DNA of 64,000 nucleotides, taken from contig OY970235.1 in assembly GCA_963714145.1 (NCBI GenBank), positions 4,836,001-4,900,000 on the forward strand, written 5' to 3'. Shown piece after piece: positions 17,535 through 25,415 of this stretch. The DNA is from JBBWZH01 sp035544115. Its GTDB lineage: Bacteria > Actinomycetota > Actinomycetes > Mycobacteriales > CADCTP01. Position numbers and translations under genes: made by a program. Numbering within the stretch: the stretch's first letter is position 1; every line of letters begins with the position of its first letter. The notes under the pieces are model-generated. The model saw only the letters and a program-made list of their open reading frames with translations. It searched no databases and was not told where the DNA came from.

Positions 17535-18080
17535 TCAGTGGCCGTGCCCGAGCTGGGCCCTGATCTCGCCCGCCGGATAGAGCGTGCTGTGCACGTTGAC
17601 GTAGGTCGAGCCTGCCCGGATCGCGGCGACCAGTTCAGCGAACTGGCCGGCGGTGATCCCTTGCGCGGCCGGGCCGATCACGTCGGCCGCGACGAGCGTC
17701 CCGGTGACGGTCGCCGGCGCGGCCGGGCAGGCCTGCGTCCCGGCCGGTCCGTTGCCGAGGTTGGAGCAGAGGAAGACGCTGATGCCGCCGCTCTGCGCGG
17801 CGCTGCCCAGGTGGATATGCGCCTGGGTCACCGTGCCTTCCAGTGCCGAGTAGTTCAGCGCGTAGGTGATCCGGTCCCCCGCCGAGCTGATCCGGGCCAC
17901 GAAGCGGCCCGTGCCCGTCGTCGACAGCGCCAGTGGGGTCTCGGCGTACCCGCTCAGCCGCTCCAGCACGACGCCCTGCGTGCTGCCGGACTTGTCCACG
18001 TCGGCCGTGGCCCCCGTCGTGATCAGAGCCGCCGCCACGACCACGCTGGCGCCGATCGCTAGCCGCACCCGCCTGTCCAC
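17535..18080 (-). CDS. CHRD-domain secreted protein
   Basis: GTG at 18080 follows GGAAGGGGACA and opens a 181-aa protein. A signal peptide (VDRRVRLAIGASVVVAAAL, cleavage near ATAD) precedes one CHRD domain. Typical CHRD elements are TPLALSTTGTGRFVARI, ITYALNYSALEG, TQAHIHLGSAAQSGG, and the C-terminal YVNVHSTLYPAGEIRAQL. CHRD domains are immunoglobulin-like beta folds found in secreted bacterial proteins and chordin; their bacterial role is not established. Cys pairs in FLCSNL and QACPAAP may form a disulfide. It is adjacent to the large propeller protein on the same strand but more than 200 bases upstream of it. Confidence 0.86.
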   Translation of the reverse strand: MDRRVRLAIGASVVVAAALITTGATADVDKSGSTQGVVLERLSGYAETPLALSTTGTGRFVARISSAGDRITYALNYSALEGTVTQAHIHLGSAAQSGGISVFLCSNLGNGPAGTQACPAAPATVTGTLVAADVIGPAAQGITAGQFAELVAAIRAGSTYVNVHSTLYPAGEIRAQLGHGH

Positions 18081-18348
18081 CAGATGTCCCCTTCCGGAGT
18101 AGTTGTGACTCAACCAGCCGTGCGAGTGTCTCTGGTTCAACCGGCGTAACACCAGTGCTACTGTCAGAAACATCCATCCGGTCTATCGGCGGACAATCCC
18201 GCGGTAACCGCGGGCGACGGGCGGCGGCCGGATTACTCCCGGGGGCCTAGCCCACCCTGGCCGGATCGGCCACAGTAGACGCGGTGGAGCTGGTCGGGAG
18301 GAGGCGATCCCGCTGCGCTCACATCCAGCCGGCCACCCGGCGAACACG
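18081..18348. other. Divergent intergenic region
   Basis: This separates the CHRD gene from the MurB-like gene. ATTACTCCCGGGGGCC at 18232-18247 loosely resembles the cluster box seen at 21729, 23510 and 35278. GGGAGGAGG near 18297-18305 could be a ribosome site, but it lies about 45 bases before the annotated GTG and is followed in frame only by non-standard start codons. Confidence 0.35.
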
Positions 18349-19389
18349 GTGGTGCAAGGAGTGCCGCTGGCGGCGTTCACCACGCTGCGGCTGGGCGGTC
18401 CGGCCGCCAGCCTGATCGAGGTCCGGACCGAGGACGAGACCATCGCCGCGGTCCGCGAGGCGGACGCCGCCGGCGCCGCGGTGCTGCTGCTCAGCGGGGG
18501 CAGCAGCCTCGTCATCGGCGACGCCGGCTGGGCCGGCGTGGTCGTGCTGCTGCGGTGCGCCGGCAGCACGGTCATGCGGCACGGCGACGAGATCACCCTG
18601 ACCATCCGGGCCGGCGAACTGTGGGACGACGCGGTCGGGTTCACGGTGGCCGAGGGCTGGAGCGGGCTGGAGTGCCTGTCCGGCATTCCCGGCCTGGCCG
18701 GCGCCGCCGCGGTGGAGAACATCGCGGCCTTCGGTCAGGAGCTCGCGGACACCGTCGCGGCGGTCCGGGTGCTGGACCGGTCCACCGGCGCGGCCCTCGA
18801 CCTGCCGGCCGCGGCCTGCCGGTTCCGCGCCCGGGACAGCCTCTTCCTGCGGTCGGACCGGTATGTGGTGCTCGCGGTGACGCTGCGGCTGCGCGCGTCG
18901 GCCCGGCCGGCGCCGATCGGGTACGCCGACCTCGCGGCCGAGCTCGGCCTGCCGGTCGGCGCGGTGGCCCCGCCGGCCGACGTCCGGGACGCGGCGCTCG
19001 CCCTGCGCGGGCGCTCCGGCCGGCTGGTGGACGCGCACGACCCGGACACCTGGTCGGTCGGGTCGTTCTTCGCCAACCCGGTCGTGTCGGCGGCGGAGCT
19101 GGCCCGGTTCGAGTCCCGGCTCGCGGCCGGGTCGGGCTACCCGTCCTGGCCCACGGCCGAGGGCACCAAGCTGTCCGCGGCCTGGCTGGTCCGCGGCGCC
19201 GGCATCGGCCTGGGATACGGCAACGAACGGGTCCGGGTGTCGCAGCGACATCCGCTGGCCCTGGTGCACCACGGCGGCGGCAGCACGGCCGAGCTGATCG
19301 CGCTGGCCCGCGGCATCCGGGACGCGGTGTCGGACCGGTACGGGGTGGCGCTGGCCGTGCAGCCCCGGCTCGTCGGCGTCAGCCTGTAG
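18349..19389 (+). CDS. MurB-like FAD-dependent reductase
   Basis: The 346-aa protein follows UDP-N-acetylenolpyruvylglucosamine reductase (MurB, type I). It shows the FAD-binding LLLSGGSSLVIGDAGW (about residues 46-61), SGIPGLAGAAAVENIAAFGQ (about 107-126), the CRFRARDS segment, and SVGSFFANPVV with the proton-donor Ser. The glutamate expected in the C-terminal PEVR/NEPVLVG-like motif reads Gln here (LAVQPRLVG). The usual AWLIE segment reads AWLVRGAG. MurB normally reduces enolpyruvyl-UDP-GlcNAc in cell-wall synthesis. Location at the edge of a biosynthetic cluster, away from other mur genes, and the altered residue suggest a repurposed or paralogous flavoenzyme. Confidence 0.87.
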   Translation: MVQGVPLAAFTTLRLGGPAASLIEVRTEDETIAAVREADAAGAAVLLLSGGSSLVIGDAGWAGVVVLLRCAGSTVMRHGDEITLTIRAGELWDDAVGFTVAEGWSGLECLSGIPGLAGAAAVENIAAFGQELADTVAAVRVLDRSTGAALDLPAAACRFRARDSLFLRSDRYVVLAVTLRLRASARPAPIGYADLAAELGLPVGAVAPPADVRDAALALRGRSGRLVDAHDPDTWSVGSFFANPVVSAAELARFESRLAAGSGYPSWPTAEGTKLSAAWLVRGAGIGLGYGNERVRVSQRHPLALVHHGGGSTAELIALARGIRDAVSDRYGVALAVQPRLVGVSL

Positions 19390-19427
19390 CCGCCGGCGGC
19401 GCCGGCCGGCACCGCCGGACCGACCGG

Positions 19428-19988
19428 TCAGCGCAGCAGCCGCGGCCGGGGCGGCACCGGGTCGGCGGTGTGGATGCCGCCGTACGCGCCGTGGTGGAAG
19501 ATCAGCGGGCCGGCCGCGGTGCGTCCGGCGTGCAGCGCCACCACCCGGCCGAGCACCAGGTCGTGGTCGCCGGCCGGGTACACCTGGTCCAGCTCGCACT
19601 CCACCGCCGCCTGGGCGCCGCTGATCAGCAGGCCGCCGGCACCGGTCGAGGTGCCGCGCAGGTAGGCCGCGGCCGCCGCGCCGCGGCACCGGTCGGACCG
19701 GGCGAACATCCGCGCCACGTGCTCCTGGTCCGCGGCGAGGATGTTGAGCGTAAACGCCTTCTCCTCGGCGGTGATCTGGCGCAGGATCCGGGCCTGCCGA
19801 CGCAGGCTGACCAGCACCAGCAGCGGTACCAGCGACGCGGACACCACCGAGTTCACCGTGGTGCCGTCCAACCGGTCGCCCTCGCCCGAGGTCAGCACGG
19901 CGACGCCGGTCGGGAACAGCCCCAGCGTGTGCCGGAACGCGGTGCCGGCGAGATCCTGGGCTTCCCACTCGCCGGAGCGCTCGATCAT
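19428..19988 (-). CDS. Flavin reductase-like FMN-binding protein
   Basis: This 186-aa protein matches the flavin_reduct (HpaC/ActVB-type) fold: FRHTLGLFPTGVAVLTSGEG, the TTVNSVVSASLVPLLVLVSL strand-helix, SLRRQARILRQI and the C-terminal DHDLVLGRVVALHAG with GPLIFHHGAYGGI. Such proteins reduce FMN or FAD with NAD(P)H to feed two-component flavin monooxygenases. Possible partners here are the acyl-CoA-dehydrogenase-fold enzyme (27023) and the LLM monooxygenase (46586). Its ATG overlaps the stop of the upstream fusion protein by four bases (ATGA), so the two are coupled. Confidence 0.86.
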   Translation of the reverse strand: MIERSGEWEAQDLAGTAFRHTLGLFPTGVAVLTSGEGDRLDGTTVNSVVSASLVPLLVLVSLRRQARILRQITAEEKAFTLNILAADQEHVARMFARSDRCRGAAAAAYLRGTSTGAGGLLISGAQAAVECELDQVYPAGDHDLVLGRVVALHAGRTAAGPLIFHHGAYGGIHTADPVPPRPRLLR

Positions 19989-21574
19989 CTCAGCTCACCC
20001 ACCGATCCGGCCGACTTGAGCGCGGGGGCGTCGGTGTGCGGCAGCAGGCGGCCGGTCATCAGGCCGAACTGCCGGGTCACCTCGGTCTCCAACACCTCCC
20101 ACCCGTCGATGGTCACCAGGCCGAGGTCCCGGGCGATCGCGGTCAGCGCGGTGGGGCCGGGCCGGTAGACCAGGTCGACCACGACGGCGCCGGCCGGCAG
20201 CCGGTCGGCCGGGAACGGCAGCTCGTCGCACAGCGGCGTCGCGTGCACCACCACGGAGTACCCGTCGGGCCGGAACGCGGCCAGCGGCACGAACGGCAGC
20301 CCGAGCAGCGCGGCTGCGGCGCGGCCCCGGTCCCGGCCGCGGTTGACCAGGACGGTCTCCGCGCCGGCCCGCATGAGGCCGACCGCCGCCGCCCGGCCCG
20401 CCCCGCCGCAGCCCACGACGGCCACCTTGCGGCCGGCCAGCCGGACGTCGGCGCGGGCCAGCACCGCGGCGACCGCATCCGTGTCGGTCGTCTCGGCCAG
20501 CCAGCGGCTCCCTCGCCGCAGCAGCACGTTGGCCGATCCGGCCGCGCGCGCGGTCGGGGTCACCGCGTCGGCCAGCGCCAGTGCCGCCTCCTTGTGCGGG
20601 CCCATCACGGTCAGCCCCAGCAGCGGCAGCCCGATCTCATCCAGGCCGGACGCCAGCCGGGCCCAGCCGGCCGCCAGCGCCTCCACGTGGAACGGCAGGA
20701 ACAGCGCCGGCAGGCCGAGCTGCCGGTAGGCGTTGTTGTGCAGCCGCGGGGACATCGACCGGTGCAGCGAGCCGCCGACGATGCCGTAGAGGTGGCGCAG
20801 CAGCGGCAGCGCGGGCACCGGGTAGTCCTCCAGCAGCTGCCGGATCGTTGGCACCCCCGCCTCGATCGGCCCGTGCAGCCGACCGAACACGACCGGGGCG
20901 CCCAGCCAGGCCGCCAGCACCCGGCTCCAGGTCCCGCTCGGCCCGGTGCCGAACGCGGTGACGTCCGCCCGGCCCAGCGACCGCAGCAGCTGTAGCGGGA
21001 TCAGCGCCTGCCCGCACGAAGTGGTCCGCGGCGCCAGCACGTAGAGCCGGGCCGGGGTGCGCGCCAGCTCGGTGAACCGGGCCCGCAGCGCCGGCAGGTC
21101 CAGCGGGCCGCCGTGCCAGGAGATCCGGCGCTGCCGCGCCGGTATCCGGGCGAGCGCCTCCGGCGTCAGGTCCCGGATCTCCAGGTCGATCAGGTCGTAG
21201 TAGCGGGCCGCGGCCACCAGCCGGCTGCACCGCTCGGTCGGGGTGCCGCCGAACCGGCCGCCCTCGGCGGTGCTGCGCAGGCTGTAGATCAGCTCACCGG
21301 AGAAATGATGCCGCAGCAGCCGCGGATCGAGATCGCCGGCCAGGTCCGCCCGTACCTCCAGCCCGGTGACCTGATGGCTGAGGTGGTCCAGGCCCAGCCC
21401 GTCCGCGCCGGCTGGCCGGGCCAGCACGGCGACCACCGCCGCGCGCCGGTGGTCCCTCGGCACTGGCCCGTCCGACCGGCCGGTTGATCCGGCCGCCGGT
21501 CCGGCCGGGCGGGCTGCGGAGACCGGCCGGGACGTCCCCATGGAACTGACCCCGGTAATGTGCCGCGGCTCCAT
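19985..21574 (-). CDS. DHQ-dehydratase-like/shikimate-dehydrogenase-like fusion (copy 1)
   Basis: The 529-aa protein has an N-terminal type I 3-dehydroquinate-dehydratase-like domain (about residues 65-235: GLEVRADLAGD, DLIDLEIRDL, RISWHGG) and a C-terminal shikimate/quinate dehydrogenase (about 260-520). The latter shows SMSPRLHN, GPHKEAA with the catalytic Lys, a TTD version of NTDG, and NADP-binding VGCGGAGRAA...VNRGRDRG. The His of the dehydratase (SWHGG) is kept. The segment where the Schiff-base Lys belongs reads PARLYVLAP with no Lys, so that half may not dehydrate dehydroquinate. A paralogue lies at 25416. Expected role: oxidoreduction of a shikimate/quinate-type ring. The start at 21574 follows AAGGGG; one at 21541 is possible. 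Confidence 0.85.
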   Translation of the reverse strand: MEPRHITGVSSMGTSRPVSAARPAGPAAGSTGRSDGPVPRDHRRAAVVAVLARPAGADGLGLDHLSHQVTGLEVRADLAGDLDPRLLRHHFSGELIYSLRSTAEGGRFGGTPTERCSRLVAAARYYDLIDLEIRDLTPEALARIPARQRRISWHGGPLDLPALRARFTELARTPARLYVLAPRTTSCGQALIPLQLLRSLGRADVTAFGTGPSGTWSRVLAAWLGAPVVFGRLHGPIEAGVPTIRQLLEDYPVPALPLLRHLYGIVGGSLHRSMSPRLHNNAYRQLGLPALFLPFHVEALAAGWARLASGLDEIGLPLLGLTVMGPHKEAALALADAVTPTARAAGSANVLLRRGSRWLAETTDTDAVAAVLARADVRLAGRKVAVVGCGGAGRAAAVGLMRAGAETVLVNRGRDRGRAAAALLGLPFVPLAAFRPDGYSVVVHATPLCDELPFPADRLPAGAVVVDLVYRPGPTALTAIARDLGLVTIDGWEVLETEVTRQFGLMTGRLLPHTDAPALKSAGSVGELR

Positions 21575-21982
21575 AAGGCCCCTTGGTCGCAGGTGTTCCG
21601 ACGATTGCGGCAACCAGCCGATCGCTCGTCCACCGCCGCACCGGTCGCCGCGACCGCGGCCACCGCTGTCGGAAGTAGCAGAGCGGCTGTTGTCCAGACA
21701 AGCAGTCAGGCCGGGTTCTGGCGCCCACCCCGGGGGGTATTCGACACAGCCGCGGTCGGGTCGCCGCCGCACCGCCGCCGGCCGCCCGGCGCGGCCGCAA
21801 CAGGCCCCGCGGGCGGCCCGCCCGCGGCCCAACGTGCTCCTTGGCCGACAAGTTCACCCGTCTGGCGCCGGATCGGGTCGCCTAGCTGGCGTACTGAGTT
21901 GCCGCCAATCGGTGGTCAAATGTGCGCGGGGTTGCGGTCATTCGAGCCCGGTTCCCCCTGAAAACGAAGGATCAGTGGGTCA
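21575..21982. other. Divergent regulatory region of the cluster
   Basis: This 408-bp non-coding region lies between the divergent fusion gene and the LuxR-type regulator, and must hold both promoters. It contains the CCCGGGGGG-type box listed separately. No other element was recognised. Confidence 0.55.
21729..21745 (+). promoter_or_regulatory. Cluster box, site 1
   Basis: CCCGGGGGGTATTCGAC. Nearly the same string occurs at 23510 (CCCGGGGGGAATTGCCGAC) and 35278 (CCCGGGGGGTTTTCCGAC), each 100-260 bases before a cluster gene. This copy is in the shared region of the first fusion gene and the first LuxR regulator. It may be an operator or an extracytoplasmic-sigma-type promoter element. Confidence 0.55.
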
Positions 21983-23554
21983 ATGCGCGTCACGGTGCTC
22001 ACGGGTCGACGGCTATTCGGCGAGTCCGTGGCGGCTGTGCTCAGGGTGCATTCGGACGTGACCGCGGTCGACCCGGTCACCTCGCCGGAGCGGCTGCTCG
22101 CGGCGTGCGAGCGCAGCCCGTTCGACGTCGCCGTGCTCGATGCCGACCGGGATGCGGCCGCCGTGCTGCCGGTCTGCCACCGGCTGCGCGAGCGCTTCCG
22201 GTCGATCTACCTGGTGGTGGTGTACGACCGGCTCAGCCCGACCGCGCTGTCGGCGCTGCGGATGGTCGGCGTCGACGCGCTGGTGCCGGTCTCCCGCGGC
22301 CTGGCCACGCTGGTCGCGACGGTACGCAACCGGCGCTCGGGCGGACCGGCCCGGCAGCCGGCCGGGTTGAGCCGCCGGCAGCGCGATGTGCTGATGCTGC
22401 TCGGCTCCGGGCACAGCGTGCCGGAGATCGCCGCGCTGCTCGACATCAGCCCGGGCACGGTCGAAAACCACAAGCGGCGCATGTACGCGAAGCTGGACGC
22501 GCAGGACACCGTGCGCGGGGTCGCGGGGGCGGCGACGCAGTTCGGCAGCCGCGACGACGACGGCGGCGAGCCGGCGCGGCCCGGCGCGCCCCGCCAGCAG
22601 CCCACCCGGCACCCGGACGGCAAGCTCGGCCACGCCCTGCTGGCCGTGGTCCACGGCACCAGCGTCGCCCTGGTGCACGAGGCGGTCGAGGTGCTGATCC
22701 GGCACCAGGTGCCGGTCGCCCGGGAGAACCTGCCGCGCATGAGCAGATCCGACCACTGGTCGCGGTGGCACCGGGGGCCGCTGGTGGTGCTCGTCATCGA
22801 CCCGGCGGAGGAGGATTGGCAGGCGGCGCTCGCTCTGGTCCGACCGGTGATCGTGCACTACTCCACGCCGGTCGACCAGGCGCAGACCGACGAGGCGTTC
22901 GGTCGGGGCGCCGCGGCGGTGGTGCCGCCGGGCTGGCTCGACGACCGGCTCGTCCACCTGCTCAGCGTGGTCTCCCAGGGCTGCCGGGTGCTGGAGCGGC
23001 CGGCCGCGGCGGCGGCGCTGCCCGGGCTGCCGATGCGTCGGGCGGAACCGAGCCCGGCGCCGGACCTCACCGCCCGGGAGTGCGACATCCTGCGGTCGAT
23101 CGCCTGCGGGCACACCGTCCGGGAGACCGCCCGCACGCTGGGCATCGCGGCGAAGACCGTGGAGAACGCGCAGTCGTACCTGTTCCGGAAGCTCGGCGCG
23201 CACAACCGGGCCAGCGCGCTGGTCGTCGCCCACTCGCTCGGCCTGCTGCCCAACCCACCGGTCCGGGCCGGCGCCGGCGCGCGGTTGCTGCCCGGCCGGC
23301 CGCCGGCCCGGCTGGAGGTCCGGCAACCGGGCCAGCGGACCGCCAAGCTGACCCCGCCGGTCGGCCTGCCGGGGCAGCCGGCCGGCCCCGGCTGTCCGGA
23401 TACCGGGAAAGGCCAACACGACCGGCCTGGTCCGGTACACAATGACGGCCTGCCGCCGTCCCGGCCTCAACTCCGCCCCGGCGCGCGCCGCATTCACCCG
23501 CCGACCCGTCCCGGGGGGAATTGCCGACTCGATCACCCGGGTGTCGGCGTGTAA
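21983..23554 (+). CDS. Double receiver-like/double LuxR-HTH regulator (copy 1)
   Basis: The 523-aa protein has two modules: receiver-like (about 1-115), LuxR helix-turn-helix (about 128-178; GLSRRQRDVLMLLGSGHSVP and ISPGTVENHKRRMYAKL), receiver-like (about 205-340), and a second LuxR HTH (about 360-415; LTARECDILRSIACGHTVRE and KTVENAQSYLFRKLGAHNRA). The first receiver keeps an Asp in VAVLDADRD but lacks the N-terminal acidic pair (TGRRLFGES) and the conserved Lys, so it is an atypical receiver, unlikely to be controlled by ordinary phosphorylation. The last 110 residues are Pro/Arg/Gly-rich and may be poorly conserved. A close paralogue is at 41482. Probably a cluster regulator. Confidence 0.86.
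   Translation: MRVTVLTGRRLFGESVAAVLRVHSDVTAVDPVTSPERLLAACERSPFDVAVLDADRDAAAVLPVCHRLRERFRSIYLVVVYDRLSPTALSALRMVGVDALVPVSRGLATLVATVRNRRSGGPARQPAGLSRRQRDVLMLLGSGHSVPEIAALLDISPGTVENHKRRMYAKLDAQDTVRGVAGAATQFGSRDDDGGEPARPGAPRQQPTRHPDGKLGHALLAVVHGTSVALVHEAVEVLIRHQVPVARENLPRMSRSDHWSRWHRGPLVVLVIDPAEEDWQAALALVRPVIVHYSTPVDQAQTDEAFGRGAAAVVPPGWLDDRLVHLLSVVSQGCRVLERPAAAAALPGLPMRRAEPSPAPDLTARECDILRSIACGHTVRETARTLGIAAKTVENAQSYLFRKLGAHNRASALVVAHSLGLLPNPPVRAGAGARLLPGRPPARLEVRQPGQRTAKLTPPVGLPGQPAGPGCPDTGKGQHDRPGPVHNDGLPPSRPQLRPGARRIHPPTRPGGNCRLDHPGVGV
23510..23528 (+). promoter_or_regulatory. Cluster box, site 2
   Basis: CCCGGGGGGAATTGCCGAC, inside the last codons of the LuxR gene and about 100 bases before the start of the membrane/phosphatase gene at 23627. 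It matches sites at 21729 and 35278. Its presence suggests that the downstream operon has its own promoter. Confidence 0.55.
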
Positions 23555-23626
23555 GCGTTGAGCCGGCTCCCCCAAGGCGTTCAAAAGACCATGCGAACGC
23601 CTGGGCAGGGCTGGTCTGGAGGAACG

Positions 23627-25180
23627 ATGTCAAGCACGCCAGAGCCGGCAATCGTCCACGGTCGGGCAATGAGCCCGCGCTGGATTGTGGGCGGTGGAAT
23701 GCTCGGGCTCGGCATCGGCTACTTCGCTTTCTTCACCCCGTACACCGGCCTGGCCAGAGCCGTGTCCGAGGGGCGGCTGCCGGGGATGGACCGCCCGGTC
23801 CGCGGCCTGGAGCTGCTGCCCCCCTCGGCCCTAGGCCTGCTCACCGCCATGGTCGTGTTCCTGGCCGCCAGCGGCTGGTGGCGGCTGGCCCGGCGGCGCC
23901 GGATCGCCGGCGTCCGGGTCCCGTTTCCGGGCCGGGAGACCGCGGCGTCGGCGTTCTTCATGGCGCTGATCGTCGGCACGACGACGCTCAACTTCACGTT
24001 CGCCGGCATCTCGATCCTGTTCGTGCTGGTGCTGGAGCGGCTGGAGACGCTGGTCCTGGCGCCCGGGGTGGACCTGATCCGGCGGCGGCGGATCAGCCGC
24101 TACTCGTGGGTGGCGCTGGCGCTGTGCGCGCTGGCCGCGGTCGTCACGCTCACCGACGTCGACAACTACCACCTCACCGTCGCCGCCGCGCTGAGCATCC
24201 TGACCTACCTGGCCGGCTACACCGGCCGCTTCAGCATCATGAGCAAGCACGCCAAGACGGGCGGCCCGGGCGACCGCAGGTACTTCGTCGAGGAGCACAT
24301 GACCACCCCGGTCATGCTGGTGCTGATCCTCGCGGCGTTCGCGCTGATCGGCCAGGGCCCGGCGATGCAGGCGCTGCGGGCCGGCTTCACCACCTTCCTC
24401 ACCACGCCGGCCGCACCCTGGGCGTTCGCCATCGGGGTCGCCTACGAGGGCCTGTTCATCTTCACCACGCACATCTTCCTGGACCGCCGGGAGTTCGCCT
24501 TCGGCATGCCGGTGCACGTCTGCGCCAGCCTGCTCGCCGGCGTCGCGGCCACCTTCGGCCTGCGTGCGATCTACGGCACCGCCGCCCCCAGCCAGGCCCA
24601 GTTCGTCGCGGCGGCCTGCGTGGTGGCCGCGGCCTTCGCGCTCAGCTACCCGGCGATCCGGGCCTGGCTCACGACCATGTCCTGGGTCGGCGGCCGGCGG
24701 GCGACCGGGCTGCTGCCCGCGCCGGCCCGGGTGCTGTTCGTCTGCGGCAACAGCACCGACCGCTCCCCGATGGCGGCCGCGATCGCCCGCGCCGAGCTCA
24801 CCGGCGTCACCGGCCACTGGCTGGTCGAGGCGGCCGGCCTGGACGTCACCGAGCCGGGCGCGCCGATGAGCCCGCAGGCGGTGGACGCTCTGCGCCGGCT
24901 GAACATCACCGCCTGCGACCACCGCAGCCAGCGGCTGACGCGCGAGCTGTGCGACCAGAGCACGATCATCTACACGATGACCGCGGCCCAACGGGAGGCA
25001 CTGCTCGCGCTGGCGCCGGCCGCGGCCGGCAAGACCTACTGCCTGGACCCGGCCGGCGCCGACCTGCCCAGCCCGGGCCGCCAGCCGGCCGAGTTTTACC
25101 AGGGACTCGCCGAACGCATCCAGTCCCTCGTCCGCCAGCGACTCACCGAACTCCCGGCACTCAGTCCGACCGCTGGATAG
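23627..25180 (+). CDS. Polytopic membrane protein fused to LMW phosphatase
   Basis: ATG at 23627 follows TGGAGGAAC. Residues 15-355 hold roughly nine to ten hydrophobic segments (for example WIVGGGMLGLGIGYFAFF, ALIVGTTTLNFTFAGISILF), a layout like DMT-type transporters. Residues 365-515 are a low-molecular-weight protein tyrosine phosphatase/arsenate-reductase-like domain: VLFVCGNSTDRSPMAAAIAR carries the CX5R loop (Cys near 372), and DPAGAD near 480 supplies the DP acid motif. The fold usually occurs alone at about 150 aa. Membrane fusions are known for arsenic efflux, but no Acr3 or ArsB signature is visible. In this cluster it may dephosphorylate and export a phosphorylated intermediate; that is inference. 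Confidence 0.85.
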   Translation: MSSTPEPAIVHGRAMSPRWIVGGGMLGLGIGYFAFFTPYTGLARAVSEGRLPGMDRPVRGLELLPPSALGLLTAMVVFLAASGWWRLARRRRIAGVRVPFPGRETAASAFFMALIVGTTTLNFTFAGISILFVLVLERLETLVLAPGVDLIRRRRISRYSWVALALCALAAVVTLTDVDNYHLTVAAALSILTYLAGYTGRFSIMSKHAKTGGPGDRRYFVEEHMTTPVMLVLILAAFALIGQGPAMQALRAGFTTFLTTPAAPWAFAIGVAYEGLFIFTTHIFLDRREFAFGMPVHVCASLLAGVAATFGLRAIYGTAAPSQAQFVAAACVVAAAFALSYPAIRAWLTTMSWVGGRRATGLLPAPARVLFVCGNSTDRSPMAAAIARAELTGVTGHWLVEAAGLDVTEPGAPMSPQAVDALRRLNITACDHRSQRLTRELCDQSTIIYTMTAAQREALLALAPAAAGKTYCLDPAGADLPSPGRQPAEFYQGLAERIQSLVRQRLTELPALSPTAG

Positions 25181-25415
25181 CCGCCGGATGCCCGGCGCCC
25201 GGGAAATGTCGAACACCCATCGATATTCCAGCCGGCCCGGCCCGGCCGGCGGCGCCGAATCGAGAATTCCGCCACTAACGGAAAGCCCCGAGCAGATGCA
25301 GGCAGTGACGCCGCCGCACCCTACCGTGCAGATATTCCGGCCCGCGCCGCACCGCCGCGGTATCTATTCCGCCGGCTGGTGGAAATGCCGGCCGCGGCCG
25401 GTGGGGGGCTGACCG
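25181..25415. other. Intergenic, upstream of main biosynthetic operon
   Basis: A 235-bp gap before the co-directional run of genes from 25416 to 35089. No clear operator was seen; GTGGGGGG just before 25416 is the likely ribosome site. Confidence 0.4.

Noticed and set aside
23627..25180. Arsenic efflux/arsenate reductase fusion
   Set aside because: The phosphatase half fits the ArsC/LMW-PTP fold, but the membrane half shows no Acr3 or ArsB signature and no ars genes are nearby.
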